Part shown: in pieces, positions 25,801 through 31,988 of the stretch | How positions within the stretch are numbered: the first letter of the stretch is position 1 | Layout: every line of letters begins with the position of its first letter | DNA from: Competibacteraceae bacterium UBA6584 | Lineage (GTDB): Bacteria > Pseudomonadota > Gammaproteobacteria > Competibacterales > Competibacteraceae | Length of the DNA stretch: 32,987 nucleotides | Assembly (NCBI GenBank): GCA_002433805.1 | Contig: DJIW01000014.1 | Span: 1 to 32,987 of the forward strand | Direction: 5' to 3' | The notes under the pieces: model-generated | Database searches by the model: none | What the model was told of the DNA's origin: nothing | The model's input: the letters and a program-made list of their open reading frames with translations, nothing else | Translations under genes and position numbers: made by a program

Positions 25801-26134
25801 AGGCGCGAGCAGCGACCTGCGCACCGGCCTGCCGCGCCAGATGATCGAGATTCACGAGCCGGTGCGCCTGCAAATCGTGATCGAGGCGCGCACTGAAATC
25901 ATCGGCGCGATTTACGGCCGTCAAGCCGGCCTGCGCGAGCTGATCGGCAATAACTGGGTGCATGTGATCGCCAAAGACCCGGACAGCGGGGAATTTTCGA
26001 TTTTCGATCCAGCGCGCGGTTTCGTGCCGTGGGCCGGACCGATGCGCCCGCTACCGGCGCGCGCCCGTTCCGGCGACTGGTACCGGGGGCAGATTGAGCC
26101 GCTGCCGCCAGCGTTGATCGGCGGTAGCGCTTAA
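22859..26134 (+). CDS. dabA: DabA: DUF2309 inorganic carbon transporter subunit
   Basis: 1091 aa. DabA is the peripheral zinc protein of the DAB complex, proposed to convert CO2 to bicarbonate vectorially, driven by a cation gradient. The zinc site is intact: Cys569 and Asp571 in FCIDDREEG, His758 in LMGHGSISQNNPH and Cys773 in AYDCGACGG. The His-Cys spacing of 15 equals that recalled for Halothiobacillus DabA (His524, Cys539). Other family marks: HHNTLHGYQHLPFEEA at the N-terminus, EHNTCNEQ, and FFSTVNNERLGCGTKTPHNVTG near the C-terminus. It is longer than Halothiobacillus DabA (about 830 aa), with extra helical sequence before the site. GAGGGG precedes ATG 22859. It is flanked by antiporter-like genes; the higBA pair follows 45 bases downstream. 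Confidence 0.94.
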   Translation: MTAADSPAASSAPLSPRQIVEHAIAHLDHVLPAQAPILNFVHHNTLHGYQHLPFEEALAAAEALTGIHAYLPDAAFRKLYQADRIVAADLDAVFAQRPELEVERVLAQVGEREIRRGEVLRIALVYGVEALTLNDLVWRMEELEATRRFEADVPEPARQRLLEHARAAGAAELGAVLEDVWRACLEGFRLPAFKLHPEELVDLQLNVAKTLLARFRQEGAPDEQGPVVHKRMQAEAAALIARLFDDVGEGSTLRGVLRALTGHDLFDRARPYLIRLCAAYLDEGLAAWTLPDRTEGLYAAWRRLAARDPAWTLTGLSDGRATPADGPDDPFEAVIAELRRLGLPEARWEGYLTRLALELPGWSGMMNWRQQHPEYAASREQRIRLVDYLAVRLALDRLWIQRLSRELWDVAGTLPELRAYFTARPAEALARQALHAGRLPEYLASRTRELAAGEASPAAWDTLADMIWTWLHSPVAAQAESHTVHGSAWRLFRLSQHLGLSGGELRSLLPVELERLLEPLDALSAPVRGALWQCAYEHHYRNDLINALANNHGRWGAQGERPQAQIVFCIDDREEGIRRHLEELNPRIETLGAAGFFGVAMNWRGLDDRTVTPLCPVVVTPAHEIREVGRLGAEAELALHNRRRALRERLGAFYQNIRRNLLSSVPVIDALALPVLPVLAGKIFAPHRQGHLAATVGGRWVPDAPTEVAATATDAAPATPEQPRLGFTDAEQADRVAALLRNMGLTRQFAPLVLLMGHGSISQNNPHLGAYDCGACGGRHGGPNARTFAALANRPAVRALLAERGIAIPADIWFVGAEHNTCNEQITFYDRRDFPPPAETALRALQPDLDRACALSAQERCRRFASAPRDPAPERALRHVVGRSRDFSQARPELGHATNAAALVGRRSMSRGVFLDRRAFLISYDPTQDPSGALLENILLAVGPVGAGINLEYYFSTVNNERLGCGTKTPHNVTGLFAVMEGASSDLRTGLPRQMIEIHEPVRLQIVIEARTEIIGAIYGRQAGLRELIGNNWVHVIAKDPDSGEFSIFDPARGFVPWAGPMRPLPARARSGDWYRGQIEPLPPALIGGSA

Positions 26135-26149
26135 ATTACCCATAGCGTC

Positions 26150-26166
26150 AGTCCCAAAATGGGACT
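26150..26166. promoter_or_regulatory. Palindromic operator of the higBA pair
   Basis: AGTCCCA (26150-26156), AAA, TGGGACT (26160-26166): a perfect 7-bp-arm palindrome ending 13 bases before the higB start. The position fits autorepression by the HigA antitoxin, which is the rule for these systems. The site also means the pair has its own promoter inside the larger gene cluster. Confidence 0.6.
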
Positions 26167-26179
26167 ATCCTTTGATCCT

Positions 26180-26485
26180 ATGAAAATCATCGCGATCAAA
26201 GCACTTCGTGAGTTTTGGGAGCAGTTTCCAGACGCCGAGCAAGCTTTGAAAGCCTGGGTTGATGAAGTCAGGAAAGCGCACTGGAACCAGCCGACTGACA
26301 TCAAGAAGCTGTACCGTGGCGCCAGTATCCTGAAAAACCGTCGGGTGGTTTTCAATATCAAGGGTAATGCTTACCGTTTGGCCGTCTCAGTCGCCTATCG
26401 GTTCGGCGCGGTTTACATCAAATTTATCGGTACTCATCAGCAATACGATGAGATTGATGCCGAGACCGTTGGTGGAGATTATTGA
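26180..26485 (+). CDS. higB: HigB-type toxin (ribosome-dependent mRNA interferase family)
   Basis: 101 aa. Motifs of the HigB_toxin group: IIAIKALREFWEQFPDAEQALKAWVDEVRKAHW, DIKKLYRGASILKNRRVVFNIKGNAYRLAVSVAYRFGAVYIKFIGTHQQYDEI. The conserved basic stretch and the terminal FIGTHxQYDEID are typical. I chose ATG 26180 over ATG 26159 because the latter lies inside the palindrome. Composition is unlike its neighbours (30 of 60 G+C at 26341-26400, against 45 of 60 at 26041-26100 inside dabA), indicating acquisition. Its stop is 2 bases before the antitoxin start. Confidence 0.88.
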   Translation: MKIIAIKALREFWEQFPDAEQALKAWVDEVRKAHWNQPTDIKKLYRGASILKNRRVVFNIKGNAYRLAVSVAYRFGAVYIKFIGTHQQYDEIDAETVGGDY

Positions 26486-26487
26486 AG

Positions 26488-26883
26488 ATGAATATTCGAC
26501 CCATTCGTACTGAAGACGATTACCAAACGGCTTTGCGCGAAGTGTCGGCGTTGTTCGATCAGGAGCCGGAGCCAGGATCACCGGAAGGCGATCGCTTTGA
26601 AGTGTTGCTCACCCTGATTGAAGCCTATGAGACCCAACACTTTCCAATTGATCTACCCGACCCGATAGCGGCTATCCAGTTTCGGATGGAACAGGCTGGT
26701 CTGACCCCAAAAGACTTGCAACCGATGATCGGCCGCCTGAATCGGGTTTATGAAGTATTGAACCGGAAGCGCCCCTTAACGCTTAACATGATTTGGAAAT
26801 TGCACCGGGGGCTAGGTATTCCCGCCGAAACGCTGATTCGTCCGCCGAGTCAGCGGCTGATGGACATGGGAAGCGAGCAGTGA
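26488..26883 (+). CDS. higA: HigA-type antitoxin with helix-turn-helix
   Basis: 131 aa. The N-terminal part (IRPIRTEDDYQTALREVSALFDQEPEPGSPEGDRFEVLLTLIEAYE) is the domain that accompanies HigB_toxin partners; the C-terminal part (FRMEQAGLTPKDLQPMIGRLNRVYEVLNRKRPLTLNMIWKLHRGLGIP) is an Xre-like DNA-binding fold. It neutralises HigB and probably represses the operon through the upstream palindrome. ATG 26488 is preferred over TTG 26482; GGAG lies 11 bases upstream. The stop at 26883 is 10 bases before the next gene's TTG start, whose ribosome site overlaps the higA stop. Confidence 0.88.
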   Translation: MNIRPIRTEDDYQTALREVSALFDQEPEPGSPEGDRFEVLLTLIEAYETQHFPIDLPDPIAAIQFRMEQAGLTPKDLQPMIGRLNRVYEVLNRKRPLTLNMIWKLHRGLGIPAETLIRPPSQRLMDMGSEQ

Positions 26884-26893
26884 GGGCAAGATT

Positions 26894-29800
26894 TTGACTC
26901 TGGCGGATGCGCATATTGCCCTGATCCCCGGCTCGCCTTTAGCCGCCGCGCTGTGGCTGGGCGCGGCCATTTTGTTCGGGCAGGCCGACGGCGAGGCGCA
27001 CGAGCGGCGCAGCAGCCGGATCGTGCTGGGGGCGCTGGGCGCTTCGTTTGCGGCCGCCTTAGTGCTGGCGGTCGCCCACCTGATTGACGCCCTACCTGAT
27101 CGCCTGAGGCTCGGTCGCTGGCTCGCCAGCGGCGATTATGCAATCGATCTGGTTTTTAGCACCGATGCCTTGAGCCTGACGCTGGCGGTGCTCGCGTCGC
27201 TGCTGTGCCTGCTGGTCGCGCGCTTCGCCGTCCATTACATGCACCGGGAAGCTGGGTTTCACCGGCTGTTCATGGTGCTGAGCCTGTTTGCGGCGGCGAT
27301 GGCGCTGCTGGTGATGGGCGGCAACGCGGTATTGACTTTTATCGGTTGGGAAATCGCCGGTCTATGTTCCTATCTGTTGATTGCTTTCTTTCAGGATCGG
27401 CCGACGGCAGCGGCTAACGCCACGCGGGTTTTTGTCACCAATCGGGTCGGCGACGCGGGATTTCTGCTCGGCATCGCGCTGGCGTTTATCTGGCTGGGCA
27501 GCGCGGATTGGTCGGCGATTAACGCCGGTGCGGCCAGTTTGAGCGCGACCCAGCGTAGCGTGCTGGCGGGCTGTTTCCTGCTGGCGGCGATGGCGAAATC
27601 AGCGCAGGCGCCATTTGCCCCGTGGCTGGGACGGGCGATGGAAGGGCCGACGCCGTCGAGCGCGCTGTTTTACGGCGCGGTGATGGTTCACGCCGGGGTT
27701 TATCTGGTGTTGCGCCTGCAACCGCTGTTCGAGCAATCGCCGGCCATGATGGCGTTGCTGGCGCTGGTCGGACTGATGAGCGCGCTGTACGGCTTTGTGG
27801 TCGGGCTGGCGCAGACCGATATCAAGAGCGCGCTGGTTTTTTCCACGGCGGGCCAAGTCGGGCTGATGTTCCTGGCCTGCGGGCTGGGATTCTGGCGCTG
27901 GGCGCTGCTGCATCTGTGCTGTCATGCCGTGTTTCGGGCTTATCAGTTTCTCAGCGCGCCGTCGATCCTCCATCAACTGCGCGAGCCCATCCGGCCGGTT
28001 CCCGCGTGGCTGGCGCGGCGGCGCGGCCTTTACGCGGCGGCGTTTCGGCGCTTCTGGCTAGACGAGGCGGCGGATTGGAGCTTGGTTCGTCCGGTGCAAT
28101 GGCTGGCGCGGCGGGCGAGCCGGTTTGACGCCGCCGTGGTGGATCGGGCGACGGGATTGCCCGCGCCGACGGTGCAGGCCCTTTCGTCGCTGGCGCAGTG
28201 GGAAGAACGGCAACTGGGCGCGGGCCGGTTCTTGGAGCGCGCGCCCGATGCGCGCGATCAGGGTCAAGGCTTGATCGGTCGCCTGACCGCGTGGACTGCC
28301 GCGATTTTCCATCGCTTTGAAGAGCAGATGGTGTTTAAGGCGGTCGGTCAGGGGATCGTTGCGACCAGCCATCGGCTGGGCTTGGCTTTGAGTCAAGTCG
28401 AGCGCTTGCTGCGGCGCTCGTGGACGTGGGTGGCGGCGATGGTGGGGGCGCTGGCTCTGATCATTGCCATCGGCGAGATGCTGCATCGCCAGAGTAACGG
28501 CGATTTCCCGCTGTTGAGCGCGCTGCTGATCGTCCCCCTGATCGGCATTATCGTCGATTCCCGCGATCGGCGAGCCCGCACCGCGTTCGCGCTGGGCATC
28601 ACGGTGGCCGGTCTGGAACTGGCGCTGACGCTGTATCTGCTGGCGCACTTTCAGCCGCGCGCGCCGGGGATGCAATGGGTCGAGCAGGTCGAGATTTTCT
28701 CCTGGCTGCGCTATCACGTCGGCGTCGATGGGATCAGCGTGCTGTTTTTGCCGCTGACCGCGCTGCTGACTCTGTTCGTGATGCTGTACGCCCAGCCGCA
28801 CCGCTGGGAGAAACCGGGCGCGTTCGTGGCGAATATCCTGGGCGTGGAACTGGCGCTGATGGGGATGTTCACCGCGCTGGATCTGCTGCAATTCTGGTTG
28901 TTCGCGCTGGCGGAGGTGATTCCGGCCGCGCTGCTGATCCGGCATTGGGGGACCAGTCCGGCGCGCGGGCGGGCGGCGGCGCAATACCTGCGGGCGATGT
29001 TGATCGGGTTGGCGGCGCTGTTGTCGGGACTGCTGCTGTTGGGTTGGAACCACGCGGCCATCGCGGGACGTTGGTCTTTCGATTTGCCGGCGCTGCTGGC
29101 GACGCCGGTTCCGGCCGGGCAGCAGTCGTTTATCTTCGTTCTGTTGTTCGGCGGTCTGGCGGTGCGGCTGGCGCTGTTCCCGTTCCATTCCTGGTTGCCC
29201 ATCGTCGCCAAGCACGGCACGGTGGCGATTGGGATGGTGTTGCTGGTGGGCGCGAAGGTCGGCGTGTATGCGCTGTTGCGCTTCGTTCTGCCGCTGTTGC
29301 CCGCCGCCGCGCAGCAGTGGAGCGGCTGGATTGCGGCGCTGGGACTGGCGGGAATGGTGTACGGGGCGCTGCTGGCGGTGTTGCAAATCGACCTGCGCCG
29401 GTTGCTGGCGTTCGGGATCGTGAGTCAGACCGGGGTGTTGATGGCGGGGCTTTTTTCATTGAAAGCCGCCGGACTGAAAGGTGCGCTGCTGCTGAGCTTG
29501 AATCTTGGCCTGGCGGCGGCGGGTTTGTTCATCGCCGCCGGATTGTTGAACCGGCGCTTGAACACGACCCGTTTTCAAAGGTTGGGCGGTTTGTTCGACG
29601 CGCTGCCGTTGTTAGGTCTCATGTTTCTGGTAGTGGTGCTGGGCAGTATCGCGATGCCGGGAACGCCGGGGTTCGAGGCCGCGCATCTGGCGCTTGAAGG
29701 GACTCTGGAAGCCTTTGGTTGGGGGGTGGCGACGGCCGCCGCTTCCGGCAACGTGCTAGCCGCCGGTTATCTGCTTTGGGCCTATCAGCGGATTTTCCTG

Positions 29801-29983
29801 GCGCGCAATCCTAAAGTCCGAGATCGGCCGCTGGCTGATTTACGCAACCGGGAACTGATCATGGCTGGCCTGTTGTGCGCGGTGATGATCGGGGTCGGGT
29901 TGTACGCCGATCCGTGGATCGGGATGATCGGGGAGGCAGTGGAGAGTTTGGCGAGAGTGTTTGAGGCGGTAGATGGGCATTGA
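26894..29983 (+). CDS. NuoL-NuoM fusion antiporter subunit of the DabA cluster
   Basis: 1029 aa, starting at TTG 26894 with GAGGG about 8 bases upstream; no ATG is available. The N-terminal half is NuoL-like, with Glu153 (GWEIAGLCSYLL), Lys235 (AMAKSAQAPFAPWLGRAMEGPTPSSALFY) and a TM10-type segment ending FLSAPSILHQL near 360. It then jumps straight to a NuoL-type C-terminal region (FWLDEAADWSLVRPVQWLARR near 387), so the usual TM11-14 with the terminal Lys are missing. A long amphipathic linker and one membrane segment (507-525) lead into a complete NuoM-like module from about 537. There the TM7 Lys is Arg758 (AVRLALFPFHSWLP), the TM5 Glu is shifted to Glu674 (FALAEVIPAALL) and the TM8 Lys788 is kept. 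I infer a reshaped, perhaps partly structural, membrane arm. Confidence 0.88.
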   Translation: MTLADAHIALIPGSPLAAALWLGAAILFGQADGEAHERRSSRIVLGALGASFAAALVLAVAHLIDALPDRLRLGRWLASGDYAIDLVFSTDALSLTLAVLASLLCLLVARFAVHYMHREAGFHRLFMVLSLFAAAMALLVMGGNAVLTFIGWEIAGLCSYLLIAFFQDRPTAAANATRVFVTNRVGDAGFLLGIALAFIWLGSADWSAINAGAASLSATQRSVLAGCFLLAAMAKSAQAPFAPWLGRAMEGPTPSSALFYGAVMVHAGVYLVLRLQPLFEQSPAMMALLALVGLMSALYGFVVGLAQTDIKSALVFSTAGQVGLMFLACGLGFWRWALLHLCCHAVFRAYQFLSAPSILHQLREPIRPVPAWLARRRGLYAAAFRRFWLDEAADWSLVRPVQWLARRASRFDAAVVDRATGLPAPTVQALSSLAQWEERQLGAGRFLERAPDARDQGQGLIGRLTAWTAAIFHRFEEQMVFKAVGQGIVATSHRLGLALSQVERLLRRSWTWVAAMVGALALIIAIGEMLHRQSNGDFPLLSALLIVPLIGIIVDSRDRRARTAFALGITVAGLELALTLYLLAHFQPRAPGMQWVEQVEIFSWLRYHVGVDGISVLFLPLTALLTLFVMLYAQPHRWEKPGAFVANILGVELALMGMFTALDLLQFWLFALAEVIPAALLIRHWGTSPARGRAAAQYLRAMLIGLAALLSGLLLLGWNHAAIAGRWSFDLPALLATPVPAGQQSFIFVLLFGGLAVRLALFPFHSWLPIVAKHGTVAIGMVLLVGAKVGVYALLRFVLPLLPAAAQQWSGWIAALGLAGMVYGALLAVLQIDLRRLLAFGIVSQTGVLMAGLFSLKAAGLKGALLLSLNLGLAAAGLFIAAGLLNRRLNTTRFQRLGGLFDALPLLGLMFLVVVLGSIAMPGTPGFEAAHLALEGTLEAFGWGVATAAASGNVLAAGYLLWAYQRIFLARNPKVRDRPLADLRNRELIMAGLLCAVMIGVGLYADPWIGMIGEAVESLARVFEAVDGH

Positions 29984-30019
29984 TCTTGTCGTGATCATCC
30001 AATTTTATAGAGTAAAATC

Positions 30020-30457
30020 ATGGAAATATGCAAAGCTCAGAGTAAATCCGAAATCGCCGCCTGTTTCCCCGCCATGCACGAACTGCGGCCGCATTTCACG
30101 GAGATCGCTTTTGTGGGACAGGTTCAGCGCCAGATGCAAAATCACGGCTATGTGCTCGTTTCCTTGACCGCGCAAGCCCAGATTGTCGCGGCGGCAGGTT
30201 ATCGGATTGCTGAATATCTAGCGTGGGGACGGACGTTTTATGTCGATGATCTGATCTGCCGAAGCGCTTTCCGCAAGCACGGCTACGGCGGGAAGTTGCT
30301 CGATTGGTTGCTGGAGAAAGCTCAAGAATCCGGCTGCGCTCAATTCCATCTCGATTCCGGCGTGCAGCGGCACGATGCTCACCGGCTTTATCTCGGCCGG
30401 AAATTGCAAATCAGTTCCCATCACTTTTCCAAGGAGTTCGGCGACCGTGCCGCCTGA
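30020..30457 (+). CDS. GNAT family N-acetyltransferase
   Basis: 145 aa. The acetyl-CoA loop is visible as FRKHGYGGKLLDWLLEKA (pattern R-x-x-G-x-G), preceded by the strand YVDDLICRSA and followed by HLDSGVQRHDAHRLYLGRK. The substrate is not predictable. It sits between the fusion gene (36-base gap) and the last NuoM-like gene, which starts inside its final codons. Composition is lower than its neighbours (32 of 60 G+C at 30301-30360), so it may be an accessory insertion that now carries the ribosome site for the next gene. The ribosome site of its own start is weak. Confidence 0.85.
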   Translation: MEICKAQSKSEIAACFPAMHELRPHFTEIAFVGQVQRQMQNHGYVLVSLTAQAQIVAAAGYRIAEYLAWGRTFYVDDLICRSAFRKHGYGGKLLDWLLEKAQESGCAQFHLDSGVQRHDAHRLYLGRKLQISSHHFSKEFGDRAA

Positions 30458-31988
30458 TCTCAAACCGCTGTTTGCCGCCGACTCGATCGGTTTCCCCATC
30501 CTAAGCGTGTTGATCGGATTGCCGCTGGCGTGGGCGCTTTTGCTGGCGTTCGTGCGTGATCCGCGTGCCGTTCGCATCGCGGCGCTGGCGGGCGCGGGAT
30601 TGGAACTGCTGCTGTCGCTGGCGATGCTGGCGGCGCTGCGGCCGGAGGTTCCGGGAATGCAGTTGGTCGAACGCGCGGCCTGGATTCCCAGCTTAAACGC
30701 GCACTATCTGGTCGGCATCGACGGGATCGCGGCGCTGTTCCCACCGCTGACAGCGTTGCTGTTCTGCGGGGTTATTCTGGCATCCTGGACCAGCGTTCAA
30801 GCCATGCCCCGGCTGTATTTCGCGCTGCTATTGGCGCTTGAGGGCGTGACCGTGGGCGTGTTCTGCGCGCTCGATCTCGTACTGTTCTTTCTGTTCTGGG
30901 AACTGACGCTGATACCGGTTTATTTTCTGATCAGCTTGTGGGGTATCGGTCCGGAGCGGCGCTTCGCCGCCGTCAAGTACACCTTGTTCATGCTGGGGGG
31001 CGGGATTCCGCTGCTGTTCGCTATCCTATTGCTCGGTCTTTCCCCCGCCGGCGGCGAGCCGGGACTGGGTGGGTTGGTCTTTGATTATCCGGCCTTGCTG
31101 GAACGGCCCTTGCCCACCGCCTTGCAGACGGTGGTTTTCCTGCTGCTGTTCGTGGGTTTTGCGGTGAAAGCACCGCTGTTCCCGTTCCATTCCTGGCTGC
31201 CGACCGTGCTGCGGGAGGGGCCGACGGGGTTGAGCGCGGTGCTGGTTGGCCTCAAGCTCGGCGCGTTCGGCATTTTGCGGTTTGCCGTGCCGCTCGCTCC
31301 AACCGCAGCGCGCGAGTACGTTGGGTTGATGGTCGGCTTGGGCCTGTTCGGCCTGTTGTATGGCGCGCTGGTGGCGTTGCGTCAGTCCAATCTGCGGTCG
31401 ATGTTGGCTTTTTCCAGCATCAGCCACGTTGGATTGGTCGTCGCGGGGATCGCCGCTTTGAACGTGCAAGGCGTACAAGGGGCGGTTTTTCAACTGGTGA
31501 ATTTCGGGGTGGTGGCGGGCGGCTTGTTGCTGCTGACCGGATTTCTGCACCATCGATTGGGGTCGACCGACTTGGCGAGTTTGGGTGGATTGTCCCAACC
31601 TATGCCGTATCTGAGCGGTCTTTTCCTCTTGCTTGGCATGGCCTCCATCGGCTTGCCCGGCACTAATGGTTTCGTCGCGGAATTGTTAATGATTTTAAGC
31701 TTGATGCCAATATCGCCCGTTTTGGCGGCGGTGGCCACGCTCGGCGCGATCTTGGGGGCGGCCTATTTTCTGCGCTTTTACCAGCGGGCTTTCTTGGGTC
31801 CGGTGACGCGAGCTTCGGTGGCGACCCTTTCAGATCTCCGGCCGCGCGAGCTGGTGATTGCGGGCGCGATGGGATTGTTGGTGCTGGCGGGCGGCTTGTT
31901 TCCCAATTGGGTTCAGGGAGTCACTGAGCGCGCGGCGGGCGCTTGGGTAGGCAGAATGACGCAAGAGCAACCACCTAGCCATCATTGA
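30447..31988 (+). CDS. NuoM-like proton/cation antiporter subunit of the DabA cluster
   Basis: 513 aa from GTG 30447, which has AAGGAG 10 bases upstream inside the GNAT gene; the start overlaps that gene's stop by 11 bases, suggesting coupled translation. An upstream ATG at 30375 lacks such a site and would add residues copied from the GNAT coding region. All antiporter residues are present: TM5 Glu152 (LFWELTLIPVYF), TM7 Lys241 (GFAVKAPLFPFHSWLP), TM8 Lys270 (GLKLGAFGILR) and TM12 Glu412 (GFVAELLM). It closes the DabA cluster and is tail-to-tail with an unknown gene, overlapping by 14 bases. I infer it is part of the same membrane complex as the other two subunits. Confidence 0.9.
   Translation: MPPDLKPLFAADSIGFPILSVLIGLPLAWALLLAFVRDPRAVRIAALAGAGLELLLSLAMLAALRPEVPGMQLVERAAWIPSLNAHYLVGIDGIAALFPPLTALLFCGVILASWTSVQAMPRLYFALLLALEGVTVGVFCALDLVLFFLFWELTLIPVYFLISLWGIGPERRFAAVKYTLFMLGGGIPLLFAILLLGLSPAGGEPGLGGLVFDYPALLERPLPTALQTVVFLLLFVGFAVKAPLFPFHSWLPTVLREGPTGLSAVLVGLKLGAFGILRFAVPLAPTAAREYVGLMVGLGLFGLLYGALVALRQSNLRSMLAFSSISHVGLVVAGIAALNVQGVQGAVFQLVNFGVVAGGLLLLTGFLHHRLGSTDLASLGGLSQPMPYLSGLFLLLGMASIGLPGTNGFVAELLMILSLMPISPVLAAVATLGAILGAAYFLRFYQRAFLGPVTRASVATLSDLRPRELVIAGAMGLLVLAGGLFPNWVQGVTERAAGAWVGRMTQEQPPSHH

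Noticed and set aside
26135..26893. Transposon carrying the higBA pair
   Set aside because: No transposase, terminal inverted repeats or target duplication seen at the borders; only the composition difference supports acquisition.
30375..30446. Longer N-terminus of the last NuoM-like protein from ATG 30375
   Set aside because: It would read through the GNAT gene in another frame; GTG 30447 has AAGGAG at the right distance and begins a typical NuoM N-terminus.
21386..31988. Ordinary respiratory complex I (nuo) operon
   Set aside because: No NuoA-K hydrophilic or quinone-site subunits are present, and DUF2309/DabA lies in the cluster; the Nuo-like genes are antiporter types only.
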